In this document: positions 1 to 8,209 of the stretch, one piece after another | How positions within the stretch are numbered: position 1 is the stretch's first letter | Layout: each line of letters opens with the position of its first letter | Virus record (IMG/VR): IMGVR_UViG_3300009182_000057 | Location: 1 to 64,000 of that record | Strand: one strand, 5' to 3' | Source: a virus | Length of the DNA: 64,000 bases | The notes under the pieces: model-generated | Database searches by the model: none | The model's input: the letters and a program-made list of their open reading frames with translations, nothing else | Told to the model about the DNA's origin: nothing | Program-made: the position numbers and the translations under genes

Positions 1-1351
1 CAACTGGGTTAAGCAAGTCACCATTACCAGTGGTGTCGTTTCCATCTATTTGGCTAACGTGTATTTCATTGTCATAACCAGCAAGATTTAATGCTGATGT
101 AGAAGCATATGCACTATTCCAATAATTTGCAGAAAGGCTCAATGCATTAACTGTAGAAACAGCTTGATAACCTAAGTTCCAGTTTGCAGACAAAGAGGAT
201 ACTGTTAGATAAGTTGATTGCCAATTAGCACTTAAAGATGAAACAGTTGAAGCACTAGATTGCCAAACACCACTGACTGCTGGTGTTATATAGGCACTTC
301 CACCACCACCACTATTTCCCCATCCTCCAGAATTATAATATACAGTACTATAAACTGAATTCCAATTGCTTGAAGAAAGATTTAATGCTGTAGTAGAAGC
401 ATAAGCACTATTCCAATTCCCTGTTAAGCTATTAATAGCAGTATTAAAAACCAACTGGCTTGTCAGAGTATTTGTAAGAGTTAAAGGTGTTAAAAAACCA
501 GTTAAAGTATTAGTAATAGTTAAAGGAGTTAGTAATGATGAAGTACTTTGAAGTAAAGTATTAGTGGCAAAAGAACCAGAAGCGTTTTGATATGTTGTAG
601 CTATTGTATATGCAGTATTCCAATACGAACTAGAAAGATTTAAAAAATTAGTTGTAGAAACAGATCGATATGCTGAATTCCAATTAGCAGAATTAGAAGA
701 AAGTATAGTTAAAGAACCACTATTAGAATTAAAAGTAGTATAAACCGAATTCCAATTAGCACTTAAAGAAGATACGGTTGAATAAGTCGATTGCCAGTTA
801 GCACTTTGAGGTAAGCTGAAAGAAACTACGATTCCTCCGCTAACTAAAGAATAAGCAGTATTCCAATAAATAGAAGATAAAGCTAAAGCATTTGTTGTTG
901 ATACTGCTTGGTATCCCAAATTCCAATTAGTACTTAAAGATGAAACCGTCGAAGCACTAGATTGCCAAATACCACTAACAACTGGAGATATAGAACTACC
1001 ACCACCTCCACCTGTCCAGCCACCAGAATTAAAATTGACAACACTGTAAACACTATCCCAAGAACCGTATTTAGATAATACAAAATTATTTAAAATATTA
1101 AAAGCTGAAAGATTTGCTTTTAATAATAAAGCACTTAATGTTGCATTAGATATAGGTTTATCTAAATCTCTTGTATTATCTACTAGACCCAAACCTATAT
1201 CAAATTTAGTTAAATTAACAATTCCGTTTTGACCATTTACACTAATAACCCCTCCACCAGTATTAACGGTAATGGTTTGAGATGGTGTTTGCTGATTAAC
1301 AAAAATAGAATCACCTGCTGTGTTATCATTAATAACAATTTGATCGCTCAT
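1..1351 (-). CDS. Tail fibre protein, 3' part cut off by window edge
   Basis: The reading frame is open from an ATG at 1351 down to base 1 (450 codons seen) and continues outside the window. Residues about 35-70 carry the phage-fibre signature VNGQNGIVNLTKFDIGLGLV followed by DNT and DKPIS, a common N-terminal or stalk element. Most of the rest is a stalk of imperfect repeats rich in Ser, Asn and aromatic residues (SANWNS.Y type), with two long copies of a Gly-rich WTGGGGGSS-like spacer followed by SGIWQSSASTVSSLS. Near the window edge the sequence IHVSQIDGNDTTGNGD appears, which looks like the entry strand of a right-handed beta-helix, so an adhesin domain probably follows. The repeats resemble those of the 636-residue fibre at 39289. 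Function as a fibre is inferred from composition and motifs; the receptor cannot be told. It lies downstream of the small Ig-like gene and the portal gene on the same strand. Confidence 0.8.
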   Translation of the reverse strand, partial: MSDQIVINDNTAGDSIFVNQQTPSQTITVNTGGGVISVNGQNGIVNLTKFDIGLGLVDNTRDLDKPISNATLSALLLKANLSAFNILNNFVLSKYGSWDSVYSVVNFNSGGWTGGGGGSSISPVVSGIWQSSASTVSSLSTNWNLGYQAVSTTNALALSSIYWNTAYSLVSGGIVVSFSLPQSANWQSTYSTVSSLSANWNSVYTTFNSNSGSLTILSSNSANWNSAYRSVSTTNFLNLSSSYWNTAYTIATTYQNASGSFATNTLLQSTSSLLTPLTITNTLTGFLTPLTLTNTLTSQLVFNTAINSLTGNWNSAYASTTALNLSSSNWNSVYSTVYYNSGGWGNSGGGGSAYITPAVSGVWQSSASTVSSLSANWQSTYLTVSSLSANWNLGYQAVSTVNALSLSANYWNSAYASTSALNLAGYDNEIHVSQIDGNDTTGNGDLLNPV

Positions 1352-1353
1352 GA

Positions 1354-1695
1354 TTATAACCTTGTTACGTGACTAGTAATAGGCCAATTTCCTTCTAAAA
1401 ATGTTTTGACTTCTCCTCCAGAAAGTGATATTTTTAAATCATAGAGATAGGTAGCGGGAGGTAAATCTACTAAACGTGGTGGTATACTCAATACTCCAGA
1501 AATAGGAGCAGTAATAGTTATAGTATTATCTTTAGTACTAAAATCTATAAGAGAAGGTGCATCAATTTTAAATCTTACCTGCATTTTCGCTGTTGCGCCG
1601 GTAAGATTTAATGCAGATCCATTTCTAAAAATTGTAATACCAGAGATACCAGGCCAAGTATCTCCAGCTTTGTGGGCTGGAATATTATAAGTCAC
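1354..1695 (-). CDS. Small Ig-like baseplate/fibre-associated protein
   Basis: 113 residues, GTG start at 1695, ending 3 bases before the fibre gene start, so the two are probably co-transcribed. The pattern GDTWPGISGITIFRNGS, then NLTGATAKMQVRFK, and a C-terminus of the type GEVKTFLEGNWPITSHVTR is typical of small beta-sandwich domains found in baseplate-upper-protein (BppU-like) N-termini and in small proteins beside phage fibre genes. No signal peptide or membrane segment is visible. The role is inferred as an attachment or accessory protein for the neighbouring fibre. An alternative is a general structural protein of unknown place in the virion. The GTG start is supported by a GATAAATA box directly upstream and by absence of a better in-frame ATG. 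Confidence 0.55.
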   Translation of the reverse strand: MTYNIPAHKAGDTWPGISGITIFRNGSALNLTGATAKMQVRFKIDAPSLIDFSTKDNTITITAPISGVLSIPPRLVDLPPATYLYDLKISLSGGEVKTFLEGNWPITSHVTRL

Positions 1696-1700
1696 GATAA

Positions 1701-1708
1701 TATTTATC
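1701..1708 (-). promoter_or_regulatory. Late-promoter-like GATAAATA box
   Basis: Read on the minus strand the sequence is GATAAATA, close to the T4 late promoter consensus TATAAATA, five bases before the GTG of the 113-residue gene. The same type of box precedes many virion genes in this window. The very short distance to the start would leave almost no leader, so its promoter role is inference. Confidence 0.35.
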
Positions 1709-1732
1709 CCAAAAATAACTTAGAAAGTTATT

Positions 1733-3598
1733 TTAAGCTGTCTCTGCTTCAGGCGGTGTTTTTGTTCCGGCTTCTGGAGCTGTTGGGGTTGTTGTTCCGG
1801 CTTCTGGTGTTGCTTCTGGAGTTTCTTCTGGTGCTGTTTCTGGTGCACCACCTCCAAATGCTGGAATTTCACTTGCTGGTGTACCACCACCCCCCCCTCC
1901 TGCTGATTTCTTACCAGCTTCTGATCCTGCAGCTATGTTTTCTGCAGATTCAATATGCTCTCTCCAATTAGGACCATTATTTTCAATTTGATTAAGCTCC
2001 CATTTAAGAGCTGCATCTTTACGAAGCCATTCCATATTTTCACTAATCTTATTGTCTGAGAAATCAAGATAATGGCGCTGAGCAAAGGTTTTAGAAATAC
2101 TATCATTATTAGTTAAATCATTAAAATTCTTTTGCTTAAGTTCAAATAATTGTTGTTGACGAACTGCAAAGAAATTAGAAGGAGGATTAAAATCAAGATT
2201 AATATAAGACTCATGCATCTTAAGTTCTTTCCACCAACCTCTTAATTTTAAATGAGTAACAAATGCTTGCTTTAAACCTTGAGCAAATTGCTGTTGAAGG
2301 GAAATAATAAATTTAGCAAATCTTAATTCTTCTCTAAGAATTTCTGATCCATCCTTGAAAGGTTCATTAGGATTAAGTCTTGTAAGCGGCACTTTAAGAC
2401 TCTTATAAAGTTTATTAACGAAATACATTAAGTCATCTAATGTACCTAAATTTGCACCACCAGGTAATACTTCTACATCCGAACCAGACTCACCTTGTCT
2501 TCTTGCAAACCAATAAGAATCCAACATAGATTGTGGATTATAGATATTACCTGTATTGCTAGAAGTTGATGTATCATTATAAGTCTGTTTAGACCAATAT
2601 TGTTGCATGAGTTGTTTTACATAAGCTTCAGCTTTAGCTGGTGGCATATTACCAACATCAATTTTAAATTTAAGACGTTCTGGTGCCCTGACTAAGCGAT
2701 AGATAATAATCGAATCTTCTAAAAGAGAAAGTTGTTTATAAGCTCTACGACAATTTTCTAAGAAAGGAATTCTTATAGACATATCTTCATTCCATAAACC
2801 AGAATTAATATATGTAACTTGATTACCTTGCAATGTAACAAGTTGCTGTTGCAAAGAATTGGTGCTGATATTACTTTGCTGTTGTGAAAGAGCAGCTGCA
2901 GGATTATTTAAAAGATTTATAGGTTTTTGAAAAATAAAATTTTCTATAACATTATTTTGTACGTTATCGTATACAGGATTAATCAATTCTCCTGGAATAT
3001 TAAGAACTCCAATAATACCATAATCTTTCTTTTCGTTGTGTGTTACATTTTCAAAAAAGATCTCACCTTCTGTTAAAAGATGTCTGCAATAAGCCCTTCC
3101 TTTATGTTCTAAATCAAATACATTAATAAATTTTGCAAATTCTTTTTTTAATTCATTTTTTTCTTCATGCTGAAGATTTGAAAAATTAGAAAAATCTAAA
3201 TGAACAACTTCATTGTTTTCATCTTTAACAATAAATTCATCACATATTTCATCCAAGCAATCTGCAACTTCTGCAAATGCTGCCATACGACGATATTCTG
3301 CTAGACGTCTGATTTTATCCGTATCTATTTGAGCATATATGTAACGATGATAATTGTGATCAGAACCAAATCTGCCCGGATTATGATAATCATTATTCAT
3401 GTAAGGCCCGGTAAGAACGGACTGTTGCATGAGTCGTAACTCTGTACGCTTTGATAAACGATCAAAGAGTTCGTATTTAGGATTACCTACATCAGCATTT
3501 ACAGCTCCAGCTACATAAGGAAGTCTTTGTAGGATAGAACTAACAAAATTTCTACTAGCGTCTGGCACTCTATTAGCTGTGGGAAGAAGATCTGGCAT
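1733..3598 (-). CDS. gp20: Portal vertex protein (T4 gp20-like)
   Basis: 621 residues. The portal forms the dodecameric ring at one head vertex through which DNA is packaged and leaves. The central part matches T4 gp20 closely: SIIIYRLVRAPERLKF with IDVGNMPPAKAEAYVKQLM (about 294-330), SMLDSYWFARRQGESGSDVE, LPGGANLGTLDDL (about 375-387) and PFKDGSEILREELRF. T4 gp20 is 524 residues; the excess here is partly a Gln/Asn-rich insertion (about 230-255) and mostly a low-complexity tail from about residue 564, rich in Gly, Pro, Glu, Thr and Ala with ETPEATPEA-type repeats. That tail is not part of the conserved fold and may protrude from the ring; its purpose is unknown. The gene is transcribed away from the head operon at 13534-19144, unlike in T4 where 20 precedes 21. 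Family assignment is firm. Confidence 0.95.
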   Translation of the reverse strand: MPDLLPTANRVPDASRNFVSSILQRLPYVAGAVNADVGNPKYELFDRLSKRTELRLMQQSVLTGPYMNNDYHNPGRFGSDHNYHRYIYAQIDTDKIRRLAEYRRMAAFAEVADCLDEICDEFIVKDENNEVVHLDFSNFSNLQHEEKNELKKEFAKFINVFDLEHKGRAYCRHLLTEGEIFFENVTHNEKKDYGIIGVLNIPGELINPVYDNVQNNVIENFIFQKPINLLNNPAAALSQQQSNISTNSLQQQLVTLQGNQVTYINSGLWNEDMSIRIPFLENCRRAYKQLSLLEDSIIIYRLVRAPERLKFKIDVGNMPPAKAEAYVKQLMQQYWSKQTYNDTSTSSNTGNIYNPQSMLDSYWFARRQGESGSDVEVLPGGANLGTLDDLMYFVNKLYKSLKVPLTRLNPNEPFKDGSEILREELRFAKFIISLQQQFAQGLKQAFVTHLKLRGWWKELKMHESYINLDFNPPSNFFAVRQQQLFELKQKNFNDLTNNDSISKTFAQRHYLDFSDNKISENMEWLRKDAALKWELNQIENNGPNWREHIESAENIAAGSEAGKKSAGGGGGGTPASEIPAFGGGAPETAPEETPEATPEAGTTTPTAPEAGTKTPPEAETA

Positions 3599-3610
3599 GA
3601 TATTATTATC

Positions 3611-3619
3611 TATTTATTA
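3611..3619 (-). promoter_or_regulatory. Late-promoter-like AATAAATA box before portal gene
   Basis: Minus-strand TAATAAATA sits 12 bases before the portal ATG at 3598. It matches the box seen before other structural genes in this window and fits T4-type late transcription. It shares the short divergent intergenic region with a plus-strand TAAATA box at 3685. Confidence 0.4.
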
Positions 3620-3662
3620 TAGTTTACTTACTATCAACTTTCACCTATTATATAAAATACTT

Positions 3663-3681
3663 TAAAAGAAGGTTTCTTTTA
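3663..3681. other. Perfect 8-bp hairpin between divergent genes
   Basis: TAAAAGAA at 3663-3670 and TTCTTTTA at 3674-3681 pair perfectly around a three-base loop. It lies between the divergent portal and 114-residue genes and just upstream of the plus-strand TAAATA box. No T-run follows, so it is not an obvious terminator. Confidence 0.4.
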
Positions 3682-3683
3682 CC

Positions 3684-3690
3684 CTAAATA
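3684..3690 (+). promoter_or_regulatory. Late-promoter-like CTAAATA box
   Basis: CTAAATA ends 9 bases before the ATG at 3700. Similar to the T4 late promoter core; promoter function is inferred from recurrence of the box before virion genes. Confidence 0.35.
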
Positions 3691-3699
3691 AATTATATT

Positions 3700-4044
3700 A
3701 TGAGCAAATTTTTAGACTTAGTAAAAAATACTTATCCTTTATTAAACGAAGCTGAGGAAGTAGAAACACCAACTGAAACCCCTGAAACGCCAGCTCCTGT
3801 AGATGTTTCCAACAAAGAAGATTCAAAATTACCAAAAGAAGAAGATGTTGCTTTAAAGGTTCAATTAGTTGGATTAGCCAAAACAGCTTTATTCATAGAC
3901 AAAACACATTTAGAAGAGTCTAACCCCTCAGCTCGTACTATTATTAATGAAATTGCTCAACTTAACCCAATTGATTTAACTAATGTAGGTGAAGCTCAAA
4001 GATTATTAGAAGAATTAATAGCCTTGGTAGACATGCCTACCTAA
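3700..4044 (+). CDS. Small acidic protein with probable capsid-targeting N-terminus
   Basis: 114 residues, no recognised family. Residues 1-17 (MSKFLDLVKNTYPLLNE) form a likely amphipathic helix ending in Leu-Asn-Glu followed by Ala18. This has the form of the T4 prohead protease gp21 cleavage rule, (Leu/Ile)-x-Glu before Ala or Gly, and of the T4 capsid-targeting sequence of internal head proteins. Two other proteins in this window, at 5000 and 16743, have Leu-Asn-Glu at exactly the same residues. The middle (about 18-50) is acidic and Pro/Thr-rich and probably disordered; the C-terminal part looks helical. A role as an internal head protein packaged with the DNA is inference from the peptide and from the nearby portal gene. 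Alternative: an unrelated structural or regulatory protein. Confidence 0.7.
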   Translation: MSKFLDLVKNTYPLLNEAEEVETPTETPETPAPVDVSNKEDSKLPKEEDVALKVQLVGLAKTALFIDKTHLEESNPSARTIINEIAQLNPIDLTNVGEAQRLLEELIALVDMPT

Positions 4045-4058
4045 AATAGTGCATTAAA

Positions 4059-4081
4059 ACCCTATTGTGGTAAAGTAGGGT
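4059..4081 (+). promoter_or_regulatory. Hairpin next to start codon (ACCCTA/TAGGGT)
   Basis: ACCCTA at 4059-4064 and TAGGGT at 4076-4081 are perfect inverted repeats around an 11-base loop; the right arm touches the ATG at 4082. The stem would hide the region directly before the start in RNA, so it could modulate translation. No matching regulator is known here. Confidence 0.35.
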
Positions 4082-4357
4082 ATGAAAGAAGAGGTTTACA
4101 ACCTTAATAATTTAACTCATAATCAAATTAAATTGATTATAGAAGCTTTGCTTTATGCTGGTTCTGTTGATGTAAATAGTGCCTGGTATAAGAAAGACAT
4201 TGAACAAATAGTTGACCTTGCTATAAACTTAAGAAAATTAGCCAATAATATCCCTCTAAAAGAAATTTATGCTTTTGAAGAAGAATATCTTGATTCAACC
4301 ACAAAGAAAATACTTGATTATTTTCCTGAACTATTAGATAATAAACCCAATTTATGA
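4082..4357 (+). CDS. Hypothetical small protein
   Basis: 91 residues, acidic, predicted mostly helical from the spacing of Leu, Ile and Lys/Glu. I do not recognise a family. It overlaps the next gene by the four-base ATGA arrangement, so translation of the downstream kinase is probably coupled to it. The start is the first ATG after a possible hairpin. No membrane segment, signal peptide or metal-binding motif is visible. Confidence 0.65.
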   Translation: MKEEVYNLNNLTHNQIKLIIEALLYAGSVDVNSAWYKKDIEQIVDLAINLRKLANNIPLKEIYAFEEEYLDSTTKKILDYFPELLDNKPNL

Positions 4358-4983
4358 AAATATGCGTATCTGGAACCCAGTGTGTAGGTAAAAGCACATA
4401 TATCCAAGATTTTTTAAAGACTTGGCCAATGTATGAAACCCCTCAAAAATCTTATAGAGATGTAATTAAAGAAAAAAACCTTCCTCACAGCAATGAAGGC
4501 AATGAAGAGTCTCAAAAAATTATATTAGATCATCTTATTGATCAGGCTCAAGAATATTCTAAAAGTGATAATGTTATATTTGATAGATGCGTATTAGACA
4601 ATCTAGCATATTCTTCTTGGTTAAATCTTAATGGAAAAGTTTCAGACAAGTTTTTAGATGAATCTCGCATTATTGTTAGAGAAACACTAAGCATGTTTGA
4701 TATTATCTTTTACATACCTTTAACTAAAGCAGCACCAGTTGAATTAGTTGAAGATGGATTAAGAAATACAGATCCTTTGTTTAGAGAAGAAATAGATAAT
4801 ATCTTTAAAGTGTTCCAGCAATCATTCTTTCAGGGAGATGGTAGAATCTTTAAGAAAGGTGATTCAGCTCCTATTATTGACATTTACGGCAGTCCAGAAG
4901 AACGTATAGCTCTTACTAGTCTTTATATAACTAAAGAGGGTAAGCAGTATGGTGAAGAAGATACTCTAATTAAGCCCGCTTAA
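4354..4983 (+). CDS. P-loop nucleotide kinase-like ATPase (AAA_28/NadR-like)
   Basis: 209 residues. A Walker A motif GTQCVGKST lies at residues 7-15 and a kinase-type Asp-Arg (DRCVLDNLAYS) at 77-78, an arrangement shared by NadR-like ribosylnicotinamide kinases and small nucleoside or nucleotide kinases. A later block, FYIPL followed by EDGLRNTDPLFREEIDNIF, is also present as FYIPVEF...DGVRKEDEQFQKDIDNII in the protein at 19242, so the two are paralogues. Such proteins phosphorylate small molecules with ATP; the substrate here is unknown. Candidates are deoxynucleotides, including modified ones, or a nicotinamide-related substrate. The gene overlaps its upstream neighbour by ATGA. The fold call is firm, the specificity is not. 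Confidence 0.75.
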   Translation: MKICVSGTQCVGKSTYIQDFLKTWPMYETPQKSYRDVIKEKNLPHSNEGNEESQKIILDHLIDQAQEYSKSDNVIFDRCVLDNLAYSSWLNLNGKVSDKFLDESRIIVRETLSMFDIIFYIPLTKAAPVELVEDGLRNTDPLFREEIDNIFKVFQQSFFQGDGRIFKKGDSAPIIDIYGSPEERIALTSLYITKEGKQYGEEDTLIKPA

Positions 4984-4999
4984 TTGGTAAGTAAAAGAA

Positions 5000-5812
5000 A
5001 TGTCTAAATTTAACTTTCTCGTAGAAAATATGTTAGTTGATCTGAATGAGGGTCGTATTCCTAAATCTGCTCAATTTTCTAACATCGAATTAGATGCTTC
5101 TGCTTTTGCTGATAAATTAAAAGGCGGAGACATGAATGAGCTTATTGAAGCATGGTCAACCAAGAAATGGCTTGGTAATTTACCACAAGATAAGATAAGA
5201 GAAATTTTAAATAATTTAGCAGAGGATTTAACAGAATATCCCCCACGTTCTTATACAGAACTTTGGGCACAGATTGAAAGTAAAGTAAGAGAAGGGGTTC
5301 CTACTCGTAAAGATCTTGTTCAAAAGATGACAAGAGTTACAGCTAATCTTTTAACGGATCCATCTTTTGGATTAATTAAAACCGTAGAAGCACCAGCAGA
5401 AGAAAAACCTCAAGTAAATAAAGTCGCTTCCAATGATGAAGAAGAACTTTCAGATGTTGCAGAAAAAACTTTAGAATATGTTCGCCAAGCAGACGAGCCA
5501 TCTGAATATGCAGATGTTGTAAAGTATATTACAGGTTCTTTTGCTAAAGAAGAAAACGAAGCAGAAGATGTTATTAAAGAACTTATTTCTAAGAATCTAA
5601 TTGAAAAACAAGGTGATACATTAGTTCCTAAAGAAGAAACCGGTGCAGCTATCTTGGATACAGACGAAGAACCAATTGAAACCGGCGACAAAGAACATGA
5701 TAAGGAATTAGCAAGAGCAGCAGCATTAGAATATGATCCTGATGTAGAAGCTGCTTATCGCGAATATCTTTCATCAGATTATTCTTCAGATAACTACAAC
5801 TACGGAGATTGA
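5000..5812 (+). CDS. Probable internal head protein with capsid-targeting peptide
   Basis: 270 residues, acidic, no recognised family. The N-terminus MSKFNFLVENMLVDLNE ends at Glu17 and is followed by Gly18, matching the T4 gp21 cleavage rule, and it resembles residues 1-17 of the protein at 3700. Residues about 150-210 (AEKTLEYVRQADEPSEYADV, then VIKELISKNLIEKQGDTLV) look like a small winged-helix domain, so DNA binding inside the head is possible. The C-terminus is rich in Asp, Glu, Tyr and Ser. I infer a head-internal, possibly ejected, DNA-associated protein; the evidence is the peptide and the domain look, not homology. Alternative: a transcription-related protein. Confidence 0.7.
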   Translation: MSKFNFLVENMLVDLNEGRIPKSAQFSNIELDASAFADKLKGGDMNELIEAWSTKKWLGNLPQDKIREILNNLAEDLTEYPPRSYTELWAQIESKVREGVPTRKDLVQKMTRVTANLLTDPSFGLIKTVEAPAEEKPQVNKVASNDEEELSDVAEKTLEYVRQADEPSEYADVVKYITGSFAKEENEAEDVIKELISKNLIEKQGDTLVPKEETGAAILDTDEEPIETGDKEHDKELARAAALEYDPDVEAAYREYLSSDYSSDNYNYGD

Positions 5813-5843
5813 TATTTCCGGTAATTTATAATATACTATATAG

Positions 5844-6809
5844 GTGAGACAATTGCCTGGTAGTTATATTTTAAATAAGTTTTACACCTACTCAGGTGCT
5901 CCTGCTTATAATAAATTTACAAGCACTTACTATGCTTCTTGTCCTATATGTAGAGAAGGCAAAAGCTTTTTAAAGAAAAAAAGACTTTACTATTATCCTA
6001 CGAGTAACACCTTTTATTGTTTTAATTGTAGTAGATCCTGGCATGCTCTGGCTTGGATAGAAGCTGTATCTGGTATGTCTAGGGAGGAGATAGAAGCAGA
6101 AGTATTAAGCGGTAATACTTCTTTTGATATTACAGATAACTTAAAATATAACAATAAGATCAAAAAGAAACCCTTATCATCTTTACCTTTAGATTCTATT
6201 AATATTAGTGATCCGTTACAAAAACAATATTATGGGACTAATGTTTATTTTCAAAAAGCATTAGAATATATTACAGAAAGAAGATTAGATACAGCAGTTA
6301 ATAAAAGTTCATCCTATTATATAAGCCTTACAGATCATTTTCACAAGAACAGACTTTGTGTTCCTTATTATGATAGTGATAAGAAAATAGTATTTTACCA
6401 AACAAGATCTTTAGATGGCACAGAACCTAGATATCTTAATAAAGTTGGATATGACAAAACAGTTTTTGGTATAGATAGAATAGACACATCCTTAGATTAT
6501 TTGTTTTTGTTTGAAGGTCCTATGGATGCAATGTTTGTTAAAAATGGAATATCCGTAGCAGGATTAGTATTAACTGGAGAACAAGAAAAACAATTAGTAG
6601 AATTTCCGTTTTATGAAAAGATATGGGTACTAGACAATCCTCGCTTTGATGAAGCAGCAAAAGAAAATATCTTTAAGCTTATTTCTAATAAACAAAAAGT
6701 CTTTAAATGGCCTATTGATAAACCATATAAAGACTTTAATGAATGGTGTGTTAAAGAAAAGTTAGACGAAATAGATTATAAATTTATTTTACAAAATTTA
6801 TATTCTTAG
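5844..6809 (+). CDS. gp61: DNA primase (T4 gp61/DnaG-like)
   Basis: 321 residues (T4 gp61 has 342). The primase makes RNA primers for lagging-strand synthesis together with the replicative helicase. A zinc-binding motif is formed by Cys33, Cys36, Cys59 and Cys62 (CPIC and CFNC). The catalytic TOPRIM domain is visible as FLFEGPMDAMF near residues 221-231 (the Glu and Asp of the first motif) and VLDNPRFDEA near 262-271. The GTG start at 5844 gives an N-terminus of suitable length before the zinc finger; a TTG nine bases on is an alternative. The stop overlaps the stop of the convergent gene by four bases. No helicase gene (gp41) is in the window. Confidence 0.88.
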   Translation: MRQLPGSYILNKFYTYSGAPAYNKFTSTYYASCPICREGKSFLKKKRLYYYPTSNTFYCFNCSRSWHALAWIEAVSGMSREEIEAEVLSGNTSFDITDNLKYNNKIKKKPLSSLPLDSINISDPLQKQYYGTNVYFQKALEYITERRLDTAVNKSSSYYISLTDHFHKNRLCVPYYDSDKKIVFYQTRSLDGTEPRYLNKVGYDKTVFGIDRIDTSLDYLFLFEGPMDAMFVKNGISVAGLVLTGEQEKQLVEFPFYEKIWVLDNPRFDEAAKENIFKLISNKQKVFKWPIDKPYKDFNEWCVKEKLDEIDYKFILQNLYS

Positions 6810-7468
6810 GAAGTTAATGATTGCTCTGTGTCTCTTAATTTCTTAGGAGCTGTAATAATAAAGGAATTTAATACTTCCTTCAATTTATCTAATTCACCTG
6901 TTGTACGAGTAATATTATCAGAAGACTTACGCATGATACCACGAAGTAAGCTTCCTGCTTTATCATTATCTGATAAAAATTTATGCAATGATTCTATATT
7001 AGGATCATTTAACATAGCTGTAAATTCATCTAATTTGTGAGACCATTTTTCAATCTCTTCTATATTCTTAGTTGCAACCTCAGGTGGTACACCCTGTACC
7101 TCATAAGCATCCTTTGGGGTTTCTGGCTCAAGAGCTTTTTCAAAATCTTTTTTATTAGCTTCCGGAGAAAAATCATCCGGTGACTTTACCTCCGATGAAA
7201 CTTCTTCTTCATCTTTAATTTGTTCTGGCTCTTCGGCTTCAGCAATTAAAGCTCCTAAAAATCTACTAATGAAAGGTATATCAGTATTTTCATTATACCA
7301 AGCATTACACTCACCAACACAATTACCCCCACAATTACACATAGGTCTATAATTGCTATCTAAAATTCTCTTGACTTCTTTTTCAACTTTAGGATTTTTA
7401 GATGGTACGGTGGTCTTTACTCCGTATTTCTTTTTTAATTTAAATTTGACTTTCTTGGTGTTCTTCAT
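6806..7468 (-). CDS. Hypothetical protein with Cys cluster and gp21-type site
   Basis: 220 residues, the only minus-strand gene in this region. The N-terminal 40 residues are very basic (Lys-rich). A compact cysteine cluster follows at about 44-54 (CNCGGNCVGEC), which could bind a metal. At residues 75-78 the sequence IAEA matches the T4 gp21 cleavage rule (cut after Glu77). The remainder is acidic and mostly helical, with a likely coiled-coil C-terminal third. No family is recognised. If the site is cut, a basic Cys-containing peptide of 77 residues and an acidic helical protein would be made in the head; this is inference. The gene converges with the primase gene and has its own ATG about 25 bases from the divergent queC start. 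Confidence 0.7.
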   Translation of the reverse strand: MKNTKKVKFKLKKKYGVKTTVPSKNPKVEKEVKRILDSNYRPMCNCGGNCVGECNAWYNENTDIPFISRFLGALIAEAEEPEQIKDEEEVSSEVKSPDDFSPEANKKDFEKALEPETPKDAYEVQGVPPEVATKNIEEIEKWSHKLDEFTAMLNDPNIESLHKFLSDNDKAGSLLRGIMRKSSDNITRTTGELDKLKEVLNSFIITAPKKLRDTEQSLTS

Positions 7469-7492
7469 TAGAATATATACTATATTTACCTT

Positions 7493-8209
7493 ATGGATGT
7501 CAAAAAACCTAAATCAATTGTAATTTATAGTGGTGGACTAGATTCTACCTGTTTATTGTATAGAATTAATAAAGAATCAGATACATTAGCCTTAATCTTT
7601 AACTATGGTCAAAGACATTCTATAGAAATAGAAAGAGCCATAGATAATTGTATTAAATTAAATATACCTCACAAGGTATTAGATATATCATTCTTTAAGG
7701 ATATAGCATCTTCATCGGCTTTATTAGATTACAATAAAGAAATTCCCAACATTAAAGATATAGCAGGTCATGCTCAACCACCAACATATGTCCCTAACAG
7801 GAATATGATGTTTTTATCTATTGCCACAGCAGCTGCAGAATCAGCAGGAGCGGACAAGGTTTATTACGGTGCAGCGGAAGTAGACACTCATAGTGGTCAT
7901 TGGGATTGTTCATTAGATTTCTTAAAAAATATTAACCAGACCATTTCTCTTAATAGAGAACACCAGATTAGGATAGTAGCTCCTTATATTACCTTTTCTA
8001 AAGCTGATATTATTAAAGATGGAATAGCAAACGGTGTAGATTTTAAAAATACACATACGTGTTACAAAGGAGAAGAAATATCTTGTGGCACTTGTTCGTC
8101 TTGTGCTTCACGCATTCAAGGGTTTTTAGAAGCTGGATATATTGATCCTAAAGAATATGTAATATCAGATAAAATCCCATGGAAAAATTACAATTGCCAA
8201 GTCCTGTAA
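7493..8209 (+). CDS. queC: 7-cyano-7-deazaguanine synthase (QueC)
   Basis: 238 residues, the usual length of QueC. QueC turns 7-carboxy-7-deazaguanine into preQ0 with ATP and ammonia, via the amide (ADG). The PP-loop ATP-pyrophosphatase motif SGGLDST is at residues 13-19. The zinc site is complete: Cys190, Cys198, Cys201 and Cys204 in the pattern HTCY...CGTCSSC, followed by the family ending GFLEAGYIDP. Residues about 95-105 (PPTYVPNRN) are the expected substrate-pocket motif. In phages, QueC serves replacement of guanine in DNA by 7-deazaguanine derivatives that resist host nucleases. Here it heads a tightly packed gene set with a glycosyltransferase (31-base overlap), a glutamine amidotransferase and a DUF366 protein. 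A role in tRNA queuosine instead of DNA is possible but less likely in this context. Confidence 0.95.
   Translation: MDVKKPKSIVIYSGGLDSTCLLYRINKESDTLALIFNYGQRHSIEIERAIDNCIKLNIPHKVLDISFFKDIASSSALLDYNKEIPNIKDIAGHAQPPTYVPNRNMMFLSIATAAAESAGADKVYYGAAEVDTHSGHWDCSLDFLKNINQTISLNREHQIRIVAPYITFSKADIIKDGIANGVDFKNTHTCYKGEEISCGTCSSCASRIQGFLEAGYIDPKEYVISDKIPWKNYNCQVL

Noticed and set aside
1672-1971. Plus-strand open frame of 99 codons
   Set aside because: It is antisense to the low-complexity end of the portal gene; the Leu-rich product is a by-product of Pro/Glu/Ala codons on the other strand.
7493-8209. QueC as host-derived tRNA queuosine gene only
   Set aside because: Not excluded, but no other tRNA-queuosine gene is near, while the amidotransferase and glycosyltransferase are coupled to it, so DNA modification is preferred.
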